Below, in pieces: positions 23,101-36,240 of a stretch of DNA of 64,000 nt. Below the pieces are notes generated by a model. It was not told the origin of the DNA. It saw only the letters and a program-made list of their open reading frames with translations, and ran no database searches. The DNA comes from Sesamum alatum (lineage: Eukaryota; Streptophyta; Magnoliopsida; Lamiales; Pedaliaceae). Each line of letters opens with the position of its first letter. The first letter of the stretch is position 1. The DNA lies in the NCBI GenBank assembly GCA_034509735.1, contig JACGWO010000012.1, positions 26,255,188 through 26,319,187 on the forward strand. Reading direction: 5' to 3'. A program made the translations under genes and the position numbers.

Positions 23101-26100
23101 CTGGTTAGGCTGTGTCTCTTCAATTAGGTTTTTGTTTCTCCATAACCGCTTTCTTTTGTTGGTTGGGTTGGATATGGTGGCAGTTTGAGATGTCATTTTG
23201 CATCTTATATTTGCTCTTGACTAGATAATCTTGTATTTGTGTCTCATGAATAGCTTCCTTATTTGTTAGTGATGGATCTTTCTCTTTCATGTCTAATCAT
23301 CAGAACTTAGCAGGTGACATTAATATTTGTTCTCTAGAACTAGCCAACCCATATTAAGGCATGGAAAACTACTTTTTTATTAAATACTATAATAAATAAA
23401 TTAATTCGATCAAATATCAATGATTTTGAATTAGCATAGTAAGAAATTGCCATATTTAAAATTGTTAGTTATCAAATATCTAAAGATTATAATTTTCATT
23501 TTTTATGTATTGACTTTTGGGGGGAAATTTGTCATGTTATACTTTAATTTCCTTAATTTTTACATGAAAAAAATCCATTAGAGACTCAATTAATTGAGTT
23601 TTAGTGATATTTATTCTTTATTGTGCTGTTGCTATTTGAATATGACTAAGGTGTACTTTATATACATCTATATATATATATATTAGTCACTATGACATTA
23701 AATTTGAAGGCATGACTATTTCTTGCTCGTTAGGTGGTGTCTGGATTTATTAATAAGGTCAGCCTACTGCCAGTCTATTATGCAGCCTAAGAGAAGTATT
23801 TGCTCCGCAGTAATTAATGCTATAAAAGAAATTAGATGAAAAATGAGGCCATATAGTGCAAATTAATTTGATGTACATTTTTTGATTTTATGCTTTGGAG
23901 TTTGGTGCATAAAAATCAAAACCACAGATACAATTTCAGGGATTAGATTCAACTCGTAATCATTGAACTGTTTTTGGTCTCTTATGTCCAAAGTTCTTGG
24001 TAACTGTCTTGTATAAGTTTTACATCTGTCTGCCCTGACTTTTTCATTACTTTGTTCTGGTTAACTGCAGTGGCAGATGTGAAGAAACTCATTGAGAAAA
24101 ATACTCCACGGCAAATTGGTTCAGCTATTGAAAATTTGCTCAAGACGGGAAGATTAGTTACACAATCAGGTTTAGATTTGCAGCAGGTACAGGAGTAGTT
24201 ACATCCTCACTCATTTTTTTTGCAAGACTGTTGGGAAGTCAATTACTGTGATTCCAACTACTAAATGAAAGTTGTTCTTTTTTATTCATGATTAGTATCG
24301 TCTTTGGTTTTTTTGATCCAAAAATACCAGTGCAAAAATGTTATGAGATGTCTAAGTTGTAAAACGTAAGCATTGTGAAATTGCATTGATACTCGTAAAT
24401 CCTGAGAAAAACTGCAAATTTATTGTAGTGAATGTGAGAATATTCCCTGAAATAGTGCTCATATTTGACTTTTTCACATCAGGATTCCGGAAGAAACTCT
24501 TCAAGTGCAGATGGAACTCTGAGATAATTCATATCATTTGTCCTGTTTTCAACTGTGATCATTAGAGACAACATTTGATTGATTATTATCTATAATGAGC
24601 CTCTAGTATGTCAATCGTGTTTTTGGGTCATTTTTAGATTATGTATACCATTTCTCTAAGGTCAAATCTAATCTTGGTTGTATATTGCTTTGAGCTATGG
24701 CTGTTGTTTGTGAGTCTTTCTAGACTGCATCCTGCGCTTCTTTTGCTTGGGATAATTGTCATCCTTCAGTCATCAGTTTTGTTTGGGAAATTATGTTACA
24801 CTAGCCTTCTGACTTTGCATTGAGACATTCCATTGTGCTTATGCAGTCCTTTTGGAAGGACATGGTAAAAATCACTTGTATGTTCTCATTTTCTGTTTGT
24901 TTTTGTGGTATTCATGGTTTCTAGAGAGCTGGGATGACAGTTCAGGCTGAGAGACTAAATTTTCTGCGTTTCATTTCACACTTTCGTGCTGTACATCGAG
25001 GTGCTTCGTTTGCTGGGCTTCGCACCACCAGTGTACGAAAATTGTTGCCTGAGTATGTACTAATGACCTATAACTAAAGTATTCCAGGCACTTGATTATA
25101 TTTTATTCTTCTCTTCCGTTTACTCCTTACTCTATCAAAGTTTCCATTTCCCACTTATATATATGCACTCTGCAGATCGTGGGGGTTTCTCTGTCCTGTC
25201 CACACACCCGATGGGGAGCCATGTGGGCTGCTTAACCATATGACTTCTTCTTGCCGTAAGAACTTCTCTTTGAATTTTATCTTTTTCTAATTTATTATTA
25301 CCATAAGTGATGGAGAATGTGTTGTGACATGCGGAAGGGAGATAATATAGCAGCAAAAATATAAAAAATGGATCCATATGTATTGTACTCTGGCCTAGGG
25401 TGCTGAATTCTTCAGCCGAGGAAATTGTTGTCTTTAACCTATTCATGTCATGTAAAATAGTGGTATGGTCTCTGTATGTAGTCGAAATTGTAGGGGAAGT
25501 AGTATTAAAGCAAACATGAATTATATACAACATTTAGGTTGAAAATGCATTAAGAATGAATGGTAACATGAAACTTGTTGAGATGCATAGAACTATTGAG
25601 ACTTGATAAAAATCTTATTGAATCTTGAAACTCTTCGTTGTGCAGTTTTAACTGTGATAAGCACCAGTCTAAAAGTCGTTGAGTGGCCTTACTTTTTGGA
25701 TTTTTACAATTGGCTTTGCCATAATTCTAGCAACTGCTTCTGTGTGACTTACGTAAGAGACAGATATCCGATGGGAAGTACGTTTAAGAAAACCAATTAA
25801 AACATTGTAAAATGTATTAGAAGACGACCCACAATCAATTTTCAAGTTTTCAGTTGCTTCTTAACTTAGGATCTTCTCGAAGGAAAACACTTGAACTATT
25901 AACATATTTGGCAGGGATAACTTCATATTATGATTCTAAAGGGAAAGTGAAGGACTTTCTTGAGGTTCGGAAGTCAATTTTGAAAGTTCTGGTGAGCATT
26001 GGAATGACTCCGTCATTGCCAAAGCTCGTGCAAGCAGGTCCTCCAGAAGTTCTTCCTGTCCTTCTAGATGGTCGTGTTGTAGGTTCTATTGCATCTGATA

Positions 26101-29100
26101 TTATTGAAAAAGCTGTCTGTCACCTGAGGAGGTTAAAGGTTGCGGCAACTTTTGCGGTGCGCTTTCTGTCTTTACTCTGGCCATAACTTCTTTTTTTTTT
26201 TTTAAAGATTTTGGTCGCGGCTTATTTTCATCTAATATATAGCAGATACCTGAAGATCTTGAGGTTGGTTATATTCCTCTGAGCATGGGTGGGGCATACC
26301 CTGGCTTACACCTATTCACATCTGCATCCAGATTTGTTCGACCTGTGCGGAATATCCTGATACCTCCTGAAGAGGGCAACAACATTGAGCTCATTGGGCC
26401 CTTTGAGCAGGTGACCATTATAATTCTAGCTGCATTGCATATTTATTTCTGTGAAACATGAAGATGTTGAATTTTGTCACTTTATTCAGTTTGTGTGTCT
26501 GTGTGCATTAACCCACCATCAAGTTTTCTAGTTGATTGAACACATATATTCATATGAAGGTCTACATGGAAATAAGTTGTCCTGATGGTGGAGATGGGGG
26601 AAGGAAGGATGTATTTCCTGCCACTCATGAAGAAATTCATCCAACTGGAATATTGAGTGTCGTTGGAAATCTTACACCTTGGTCTGATCATAATCAAAGT
26701 CCTCGTAATATGTATCAGTGTCAGGTATCCTTCACTCATTTTTAATGAGGCTTCAATTTTTTTTTTCATCCCTATTGGAAAGATTGACCTTAACTTTCCC
26801 ACCATTATCTTGTAATAGATGGGAAAACAAACAATGGGTTTCTCTTGTCAAGCTTTAGCTGCTCGAGCTGATCAAAAGATCTATCATCTTCAGGTTAGTA
26901 CTGTCATTTTCTGCCCTTCAAAGTGTTGGCAAAAAGTTCCTCCAGATGTCATCTTTCTGATCTCTTAACTTTTGAAAAGGATGTCCTTTTATTCATCAAT
27001 TTCTTTGGTATGATAAAAGAACTTGAACTTAGATGGGTGGTTTTTGCCAGAAAATGCGTATCCTGGCGCTGCCAGAATAACAGCAGTCTTCCTATTTGAC
27101 TTCCAAATTATTTCTGCCTTCACATCTCTTTTTATCATAGAAGTTATTATAATTGGACAGTGCTGCACATTTCGACCAACATTGTTGTTTCAGAATAATT
27201 TTGATAGAAAATTGAGAGTAATTGGTTACTCATGCATAAGTTTTCTTAGCAAATGGCTTCTAAAAGTTGAACTATGCCAAGCGAAATCTGTATGGTCGAA
27301 AGGGCTTGATTAATAGATGGGATGCATTAAGGAGGGTGGTTATAGCAGAAAAGAAAACAGAGCTATAGACAGCAAATGAACCTGATCCCACACCTACTAT
27401 CAGTGGGATCAGGTCTTGTATTTGCGGTTTGCTTAGTTAGACTCTCTTGAACAATTAAGCAGTTCATTATTGAACCTGAATCAATCAGCACCCACGAGAG
27501 TTATCTTATTGGGTACTGGACCAGGCAGCTTGAGTCCCGCTTTATGTTTTCTTTTTCTTGTTTTTCTGCATCAGTGAGGAGGCATAGAACTGTTTCTGAT
27601 ACATGATCGGAAATGCTTCTTTGATAAGAAAGCATTCTGGACCCCTGAAAGGTGGTACTGCTTTCTGGAAGCAGGGAAAAAACTTTTAAATGCATAAAAT
27701 GCCATAACTTGCTTTTCTTATAACAAAGATAAACTGTAGTATCTGTCAACCAGTCACATAACAAATATACTGAAAAACACAAATCCATTGCAAGATCTTG
27801 GCCTTATTATCACCTGAGTAGAACAATGTGTGTGTGAGAGAGAGAGGGAGGGACACAATTTTCTGTATCTCTACACTACTGTCCTCTACATTAGCAGTAT
27901 CGCACCATTGATTTAATTGCCGGAAATTCTGGGGAAAAAGTTTGTATTAAGGAAATGGAGCCTTACTCCACGAAGGAGGAGGGGGGGGGGGGGGGGGAGG
28001 GAGGAGTCTAGTGTATTTTTACTCTATGTCCTCAAAAGTAGTCAATTCATGCCACTGATTTAAGTGAGTATAATTTTCACAGAGAATTAAAATGAAGGAA
28101 TCACACCTTGCTTTCTGATGTTTCAAGAAAGAAGTATGAGTCTTGGATTTGGGACATGGGCAATATTATTTTCATGGAGTTAGTTCTTTCTCAGTGAAGT
28201 TTTTAGTGGCAAACTTTCAAAGAATAATTTATTTTTTTCTATTTTGTTATATGTAATTGTTTTTTCATCAGTCGAGGCTTTCTGCGACGCCAACGTTCTA
28301 AAGAATTTACTATGTGATGTGATCAGTTGAAGTAAAATGGGACTTCCCAAGGACTCACTTGCTCCCGCTAATTGTTGTTTGCATCGATTAGTATCCCAGT
28401 GTTTCAGTTTCACTTTTCCCCTTCTACTCTAACTCTGGAAGGGTGTTTGCAGACGCCCCAGACCCCAATTGTGCGCACAAAGACATATGAAAAATACAAT
28501 ATTGATGACTATCCATTAGGAACTAATGCGATTGTGGCAGTTTTAGCATATTCCGGGTAATAATCCGACTCATCTACTAGTCTTGATTTATCTCTCAGAT
28601 TTGGATTTTATCTGTTCTCTACATGCCTTGCAGGTACGATATGGAGGACGCCATGGTATTAAATAAATCATCTGTGGATCGTGGCATGTGTCGTGGATAC
28701 ATATACCAGGTTTGCAAGTTTTCAAATTGTTCTTTAATGTAGGTGCCATTTTAGTTTGGGATGCACTGCTTAGGGGATCCTGGTGGATAATTTGTGTTCA
28801 TTTGTTTTATCTGCCATATGCATTGTCCTTCCTGTCATTCCTTCTTTTTATGCTGCTCAATTGGATATACTGTACATCTGTTGTTGTGAGCATTGTTCTT
28901 GCTGCTATTTCTGCTTTTGCTTCTGAATTCTTTGCAGAATGGGCAGAGAAAATATTCAGTTTGAGCTTAAGATATGATCATTTTGATATGAAGTTATTAA
29001 ACTGTACAGTTGGGATATGAATTTATTCTGTTAAGACTGGTAGTTCAACTGTTGAAGGTGATGAAAATTAGAGAGACAAATGACAAATTGAGGATAAAGA

Positions 29101-32100
29101 CTCATCTTGTTCAGAGAGTATTTCAGCTATGGTTTTCTCTCCTTCGGACTACATGGTAGACCGTCCTATTGTCTACTGGCATGGTGAAATATTAAGAACC
29201 TGATCCAGGGCAAAATAATTACCTTTATGTATGGATCTGTAGTTAGGTGTGATATTATATTTCTTTCAACATGGTGGCGCATCCAGAACTGGAGAGAGAA
29301 GTGTATCATAGTACTTGTAAATTGCTAATAGGAGAAAAAAATTGTTAGCTAATCTGTCTACATTGAACATCCGCTTTGCAGACAGAAACAATTGACTTGA
29401 CTGAACAAAACCTCAAGTCAGATCGCAGCCAGAGATCATTTGGAAGAAGCAACCTGGACAGGTCAACTCATCATTTGATTGATTCTGATGGGCTTCCCTA
29501 CGTTGGGCAGGTGCTATATATATGTATATGTGTATCGCATAATATATCTATTTATGCCCCCCTCCCCCACTCCCAAACCCCTAACCAAGTCAAATGATGC
29601 TGACTAAGTTTTCCAATTTCCATGTTTCAGAGGATACGCCCCAATGAGCCGTATTGTAGCATCTATAATGAGATTACCAGTAAAGTTACAACAAACAAGT
29701 TAAAAGGTTCAGAACCCGTCTACGTTGATTATGTTGCTGTTGATGTTAAAAACAAAAAACATATACAAAAGGTAAGCATGTAAACTTATACAAGTTTGAT
29801 CTGTAAATTAGTGGTTTGGTAGCTTGTTCTTGATTCTCAAAGATGTTATGTGCATTTATGAAGTGAAGTCCAACTCCGATTTATATCTTGTTTAACGTAG
29901 ATTTTGTTATCTTGTTGAACATAGATTTTTTCTGATATATTGTTGAATCTCATCTCAAAACAACGAAAGTAATACAATCCCATTCTTATTTGTCATCGGT
30001 TTCTTAGATATAATAAGACTGAATTCGACACAAGAATTTCTCCGAAGTATCATATCAATAACCACCCATGATGAAATTCTATCATCGTGACAGTGAATTG
30101 CCATATTCCACTTAGAAAGGCTGATTTTTCTAGTTTGGTACCAAAGATGTGTTCTAGTGATTCTTTGACTTCTCATTCATTATGAGTATCCCACATTCAT
30201 TAAAGAAATTTATCACCTTATGTAAGGCATTAATTTCATGAAGGTTGGGTGTCTTCATAGAAAATTTCGGGTCTTCTTTTCATCTCTGATTTCTTGATAA
30301 TTTCCACAAGAACAAATTCCACTTTTGATAGGCCCAAAAATTCTTACACAAAATAATACATCTTTTTCCGGTTTATTGGTTTGTGATGGAAAGTATAGGG
30401 TTTGTCACCTCTCCGACTATCTCCCCATTAGGCTGGATTTTAATCTACAGTTGAGACCGGATGGGAGGAAAGGAGGGTGATGCAATACTGAAAATTATCT
30501 TCTTTACAGTTTTACTCTTTCTTGTTCTTGTTTGGTGAAAAAGGTGGGCAAAGGGAAATGAATAGTGACTGTTAGTGCAAAGGACGAGAAAAACTTACTC
30601 TCACCTACATTTTACTATTGTGGTTTTTCTATTTAGTTTTACTAGTTTGATGAATGTTATTTTGTATTTTCCTTGATTTACTTCCTTTTAATCCCATCCA
30701 GATGTGGGATGAATAGGGCCCATCATATGGTTCCTTTCATCTTTTAGTTGGTCTTTTCCTCTCTCCCAATAAACAGAGTTGACGTATTCTTTTCTCCTCC
30801 ACCTCACCACCTTTCCTCCATTACTAAATAGGCTTCAGTTCTCTCAATAGACTTACAGATCTTTTTAAAGTTTAGTCTCTTGTAAATTATTATCCTTAAC
30901 TTGATTTTCTACATCCAATAGCAGGTGTTAGCCTGCTTGACCTATTTGATTCCGAAGTTGCCTTAAATTGCTGAATGTGGAAAAGGGGTACATCTGAGCA
31001 TGTTGAATCTTCAACTATTGTAATACTTTTCCGTGAATTTAATGCATCACTAATTGCTGTATAGAACAGCATGCCATAAACTGTTACTTTATATTATTTT
31101 CCCTAAGTCCTTGTGCTGAATGTACATAAACCACCATAGCTATTACGATTAACTTATCCTTCATGCAGGCAAACATCCGCCTTCGGCATCCTAGAAATCC
31201 GATAATTGGTGATAAATTTAGCAGCAGACACGGTCAAAAGGGTGTTTGTTCTCAGCTATGGCCAGATACCGATATGCCTTTTTCAGGAGTTACTGGAATG
31301 CGACCAGATCTCATCATCAATCCCCATGCATTCCCTTCTAGGATGACAATTGCAATGCTTCTAGAATCAATTGCTGCTAAGGTATTACCAATAAGCATAA
31401 CTGTTTTTGCCCTGGGTGGGGCTATTACCTTTTCTGAAGTACAGCTAGCCTCAACATTTGTGAACTTTGTTAATATACCTATTGTATAAATGTCTAAACG
31501 ACTAAACTTGTATGTACTGAAAGGCTCTTGATTATATAGGATGGATTTATGTGTGATTGTACAGCTAGCCTCACCATTTGTGAACTTTGTTAATTTAACT
31601 ATTGTATAAATGTCTAAACGACTAAACTTGTATGTACTGAAAGGCTCTTGATTATATAGCATGGATTTATGTGTGATTGTAGGGAGGCGCCTTACATGGA
31701 AATTTTATTGATGCAACACCCTTTTCAAGCTCAATGAAGAAGAATTCTGATGGTTCTGAATCTGACTCCAGTTCACTTGTAGACGAACTTGGTTCTAAGT
31801 TGATTGCACGTGGGTTCAATTACCATGGTGTAGAGGTATTATACAGTGGAGTTTATGGGACAGAGCTGACATGTGAAATATTCATTGGGCCTGTATATTA
31901 TCAGCGTCTCCGCCATATGGTTTCAGATAAATTTCAGGTGCGAGGTTCTCTAATAGCACAAGAAATTGTATATTCTGCTCATTTTACAGTTTTTATGGTT
32001 AGCATTGCTGCCACTAATATACTTAATATGCATTAGTTCTGGCTAGAGACTAGAGTGGTAAGGTGCAATCGGGTTGTGCTTGAGTCAATCCTGTTAGAAT

Positions 32101-33272
32101 TTTCATGCATGAGCTCAAGCTGGGCTGGTAGAGGCTTGAGGTCATTAATGGAGTAGTTTATTTTCTATGAGCATGTTTCTCAATTTGAATCGTTAGACTA
32201 CACCAGCTCAATTCAGTTAATTAAACAGAGAACTTAGAAGAAATTCTAATGAAATACCAGATTCAGTTATTGACATGAAGGGAGGGAGGGGTTCTGACTG
32301 AATAATACATCTATCTAACAGTCTCTGATAATATTCCCTCGAATTACTCCACCCTTCAGAACACTAATCTGTTAATGCCTTCCGCCTCTCTCTCAAGCCA
32401 CACTCGCTTTGCCAATCCTTTGTTAACCTCTACATGTGGAACTCTTGTGTAGCTCCTCAATAATCAAAATTTTCAGGCTTAACTAGGCATGTAGAAGAAT
32501 TTTAGATGAAATTGAGGTGTGTATTCTGACTGAAAGAAGCTGAAGTGGGTTGTTGTGTTGGCAGAAAATGAAGATAGTCAACATTTAGTTTTGATATATT
32601 AAAGCTATTTGATCAATTAGCCATTTTACTGAATTGCTGAGAGGATAACTGCTGGCTAACTACAGCGGTGAGACCGTGAGCTTTTATTCGGCTCTATCTC
32701 ACCTGTCCAATACTTCTTCCTTGTCCCATTATTAAGTTCCTGTATGGACAATCAGCCAGACAACCAAGCATCTGCGTTGCGAGTACATTTACATGTCTGC
32801 ATTATGGTAATTCCTGTCAAAATGTAATTGCATTTTCTATTGCCTTTCCCAGGTGCGTTCTACAGGAACGGTGGATCAGGTCACTAGACAACCTATCAAA
32901 GGGAGAAAACGTGGTGGTGGTATCCGCTTTGGTGAAATGGAACGAGATTCCCTTCTGGCTCACGGAGCGGCATATCTGTTACACGATAGGCTCCACACAA
33001 GTTCTGATCACCACATTGCCGATGTGTGCTCCCTTTGTGGGAGCATCTTGACTACATCGCTCATCCAGTCACAAAAAAAGGCAGTGCGGGATATGATTGG
33101 TAGAGATCTACCACCTGGCAGAGCCCCCAAAAAGGTTACCTGTGTTGCCTGCCAGACTAGTAAGGGGATGGAGACCGTTGCAATGCCTTATGTCTTCAGA
33201 TATTTAGCTGCAGAATTGGCAGCCATGAACATAAAAATGACTCTTCAACTGAGCAGTGGTCCAGGAGCTTAA
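17106..33272 (+). CDS. NRPA2: DNA-directed RNA polymerase I second-largest subunit
   Basis: Twenty-seven exons close in phase to 1196 residues (family about 1180): 17106-17331, 17950-18032, 18121-18240, 19397-19476, 19577-19640, 19762-19832, 20385-20462, 20534-20579, 21094-21274, 21349-21401, 21620-21693, 21835-21952, 22772-22859, 24071-24186, 24925-25052, 25176-25255, 25915-26156, 26246-26410, 26560-26724, 26819-26893, 28453-28556, 28634-28709, 29382-29510, 29631-29771, 31169-31381, 31683-31937, 32853-33272. It forms one side of the Pol I cleft that transcribes 45S rRNA in the nucleolus. Visible landmarks are the lobe/fork region, [14 protein letters not shown], the hybrid-binding segment [12 protein letters not shown], and the C-terminal zinc ribbon (CSLC and CVAC pairs) with [14 protein letters not shown]. 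Pol I rather than Pol II/III identity rests on the N-terminus ([12 protein letters not shown]) and the overall match. Intron 1 is AT-AC. Confidence 0.96.
17332..17949 (+). other. U12-type AT-AC intron (NRPA2 intron 1)
   Basis: No GT or GC donor fits the end of exon 1. Instead the junction reads AGGA/ATATCCTTTT, the U12 donor consensus. The 3' end reads TTCTTAACCAATGACATAC/TTTGG, with a U12 branch-site-like TTCTTAAC about 12 nt before the AC. Splicing here restores the frame exactly, giving LKLR-I-WFENPE, as expected for the family. Confidence 0.88.
27980..27997 (+). repeat. Poly-G run in an NRPA2 intron
   Basis: An unbroken run of about 18 G lies within a purine-rich stretch (27971-28010) in the intron between 26894 and 28452. 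It could form a G-quadruplex in DNA or RNA, and it is also a likely length-error site in sequencing. Confidence 0.85.
31440..31679 (+). repeat. 120-bp tandem duplication in the NRPA2 intron before exon 26
   Basis: Two copies, 31440-31559 and 31560-31679, differ at only a few bases. Each ends in TGTGTGATTGTA. The second is used as the acceptor of exon 26 (GATTGTAG/GGAGGC), while the first reads GATTGTACAG. Confidence 0.92.
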
Positions 33273-34341
33273 GATTCACTATTCATAGACCACCGGAGTG
33301 AATATAGTTCCGTAGTTGGAGATTTGCAGCTTATGCTACACACATTGAAGATGCAGGAGAGCTTAAAAGACTGCGATATTTGCCCAAGACGCGAGGGGTA
33401 AAGGAGTTCTCCTTATTGCTAGATTTTGCTACGGTATTTAAAGGTTCTCTTCTTTCTCCCTCGAGGACATTCCTCATTGTTGTACATTTTTGGGTGCCAT
33501 TGTAAATTAACATACATATATGGTTATAGTTTCTTGTTATCTTCCCTTAACACTGGGTGATTTATGGCAATATTTAATGTAAGAACCTCATTCAATTCTA
33601 TAACTGGCCTTACAATATATTCATCCCTTCCTACCATTGTCACCTTCGAAATCCTTCCAAAACTCTCATTTTCTTTTCAAAGTGTTCCATTCTACCATTG
33701 TAGTAAGTTCCCAAGTTTCAGTAACACGTAAGCGTTCAGCTATTGGTGATGGAGCCAGGTTGAAGGTCATTGGTCTTGACTACTCAAGTGTATAACATAA
33801 TCAATGTATTTTACTTGCTAGGCCATTGATACTTAGAACAAGAAGTAATCGCACTTCCATTTGATCGGTGGGATAATTTTTTACAAGACTTTTCCACCGC
33901 TGCATCTCTGGTCTCCCCTTCACCAGAGTCAAACCTGTCCAGCCATGTTGCAAGAAGGGAGTAAATGACACAACAAATACCCCTGTAGATAATTTTCAAG
34001 TCAACCCTTCTAATCAATGGTTTAGGTTTCACTACCAACAATCATTCTATATTGAGATGAAATGGCCAAAACTCCACTAATAAAATAGCCACATTCCAGA
34101 AAAAGAAGTGCACTACTTCAACATAATGGTCCCAGTCCCCATGGGCAGAAGCCAACCAATCACACACCACAGATTCAAAGCAGCCCACAATATATAAAAA
34201 AAAAAAAATAACAAGATAAGAGTTCACTAGTTTTGACCAGACTTGCATAAGCACTCACTTCCAAGACTATTTATAAAGAAAGATCACTCTTCTCTACTCA
34301 CATACACTATCCAGAATCCCCACTAAGACAAAAGAGTAATA
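33273..34341 (+). other. NRPA2 3' UTR and PGIP promoter region
   Basis: No coding gene is supported. The first few hundred bases are NRPA2 trailer. A TATA-like TTTATAAA lies at 34270-34277, about 65 bp before the PGIP start codon. A long A-run near 34196-34208 is simple sequence. Confidence 0.55.
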
Positions 34342-35331
34342 ATGCTTCTGGCTTTCCTCTTCCTTCTGTTCTCTCCACTCTCAGCAGCAGGACTTTGTCA
34401 TCCTGATGACAAATCTGCACTTCTGGAATTCAAACACAGCTTCTCAAATCCCAATCCTCTTCCTTCATGGGATCCTGCCTTTGATTGCTGTGATTGGTAT
34501 GGAGTCGAATGCAACGAGACGACAAATTATGTTATCGGCCTTAACATAATCTCTGATTATCTCAATGGGACAATCCCAACTGTTCTTCCCAAGCTAAAAC
34601 ACCTCCAACATCTACGGCTTCACAAGATCCCGAATCTTGTTGGTAAAATCCCTCCTGAAATCGGACAATTGCCACATTTGACGTACCTAGTTATAAGCTG
34701 GACTAATGTCTCAGGACCTGTCCCTGATTTTCTTGCAAATCTCAAGAACCTTGCTTATCTTATTCTTTCTTTCAACCGTCTATCCGGTTCAATCCCTCCG
34801 TCTCTTGCAACGCTTCCATATCTTTACGCCATTGATCTCAGTCGAAACCAGCTCACCGGGCCTATCCCAGAATTATTCGGGCACTTTGCCAGCACGGCTG
34901 GATTCCCAGGCCTTGACCTGTCTCATAACATGCTGTCAGGAGACATTCCAGCTTCTTTGGCAACTGTGAACTTCTCTCACGTTGATATTTCAAGAAACAA
35001 CTTATCAGGAGACGCGTCCGTGTTTTTTGGCATGGGAAAGATCACTGACACTATTGTCATTTCAAGGAACAATTTTGAGTTTGATTTCTCAAAAGTGAGT
35101 TTCATGGAGTCTTTGGATGTGCTGGATATATCTCATAACAAGATATATGGGAGCATTCCACCACAGATCACTGATGCTGTCTACTTGCAGTTTCTGAATG
35201 TTTCTTACAACAGATTGTGTGGGAAAATTCCCACTGGTTGGAAGCTGAGGTACAGGTCTGAGAGTTGGGATAACACATCTTTCTTGCACAACAGGTGCCT
35301 GTGTGGGAGTCCTTTAGATCCATGCAAATGA
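34342..35331 (+). CDS. PGIP: Polygalacturonase-inhibiting protein (PGIP), extracellular LRR
   Basis: A single exon encodes 329 residues, the standard PGIP length. Residues 1 to about 17 form a secretion signal. The N-terminal cap follows, with CHPDDKSALLEFK and a DCCDWYGVEC cysteine cluster. About ten plant-type leucine-rich repeats of the xxLxGxIP kind run from about residue 70 to 290. The C-terminal cap has the cysteine pattern LCGKIP, CLCG and PCK. Several Asn-X-Ser/Thr sites fit a glycosylated wall protein. PGIPs bind and inhibit fungal and insect polygalacturonases, limiting pectin breakdown and favouring elicitor-active fragments; some relatives act in floral development instead. No kinase or membrane segment is present. 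No second PGIP lies nearby, although these genes often occur in clusters. The specific target enzymes cannot be read. Confidence 0.95.
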   Translation: MLLAFLFLLFSPLSAAGLCHPDDKSALLEFKHSFSNPNPLPSWDPAFDCCDWYGVECNETTNYVIGLNIISDYLNGTIPTVLPKLKHLQHLRLHKIPNLVGKIPPEIGQLPHLTYLVISWTNVSGPVPDFLANLKNLAYLILSFNRLSGSIPPSLATLPYLYAIDLSRNQLTGPIPELFGHFASTAGFPGLDLSHNMLSGDIPASLATVNFSHVDISRNNLSGDASVFFGMGKITDTIVISRNNFEFDFSKVSFMESLDVLDISHNKIYGSIPPQITDAVYLQFLNVSYNRLCGKIPTGWKLRYRSESWDNTSFLHNRCLCGSPLDPCK

Positions 35332-35429
35332 TGATCATACAGACTGTATTTGCCCAGTCCTGATGTTTGTTTATGCAGAAATTCTTGTTAAATGAAAAGG
35401 CTGCTTTCTGCAAATGATTGCCTTACTCT

Positions 35430-35615
35430 GAGGTTGCATTTGGAAGAATGATTTGAAATGATGGATTCAAATCATTAATAACAAATCTTTTGATTTGTTT
35501 CGATAACATTGAATTTAGAGAATTTCAAATCCTTCCATTTTAATTTTGAATTGTATTTTATTGAATATTGATGGATTTTAATTTAAAATCCTTTCTTCAA
35601 ATCCAAATGCACCTC
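35430..35615. mobile_element. MITE-like element with terminal inverted repeats
   Basis: The left end GAGGTTGCATTTGGA and the inverse of the right end (GAGGTGCATTTGGA) match with one extra base. Subterminal ATTTGAAAT and ATTTCAAAT strings are also inverted. The 186-bp interior is AT-rich and non-coding. I could not identify a target duplication, so the superfamily is open. Confidence 0.6.
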
Positions 35616-35822
35616 GAGTTCATTTGCCTGACTTCCTCCCTGCTGGTTTTCTTGTTCTATAAATAACTATTTTGCAAGTGCGTAGATGTACTTCCCAAGC
35701 TACATAATGAGTCCATCCACAGATTTCCTAAGTGAAAAATAAATAAATACCTCATGGATGGAATTTGATGTGTCTACAAAATGGAATATCAATTATTAGA
35801 TCCTTATATATCTTAATATTAA

Positions 35823-36240
35823 GGGTAAAATTACAGCTACCTCCCATGAGGTTTAGTATAATTATAAATATTTTTTTCGTTGTTTGAAAAATTACAAATA
35901 CTCCTTGAAATTTGTAATCGCCTAACAAATGACCCAATTCTATCCATTTTTATGGATGAACTGGCCAAAATGCCCTTATGCAAACTGAATTATTCTTAAA
36001 ATTTTTTGAATTTTTTTGGACTACAATGCGCAGGGAGAGGTTTCTTAAGTTTTTTACAAAGAGGGGTAATAATGCAATTCACCTCGATTGATTTTTTTAC
36101 AATTTTAACTAAAAATTCAAAGGCAAAATGGTCAAATTTAGACATTTGGTTAAAACTTACAAACCTCATAAAATATTTGTAATTTTTTAAATAAATATTT
36201 ATAATTATTTCAAAAATAAATAGTGGCTGTAATTCACCCT
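35823..36240 (+). repeat. Dispersed TIR-type repeat, copy B (uninterrupted)
   Basis: This is the sister of 5335-5900. It starts GGGTAAAATTAC and ends GTAATTCACCCT, so the ends are inverted. It is flanked by near-identical 8-mers, AATATTAA at 35815-35822 and AATATCAA at 36241-36248, suggesting an 8-bp or slightly longer target duplication. It preserves the empty site of the insertion found in copy A. Confidence 0.65.

Noticed and set aside
26482..26805. 107-codon minus-strand frame inside NRPA2
   Set aside because: It is antisense to exon 26560-26724, where the plus strand is conserved Pol I sequence.
34042..34254. Minus-strand 70-codon hydrophobic frame upstream of PGIP
   Set aside because: It overlaps the PGIP promoter, has no family match and no splice partners.
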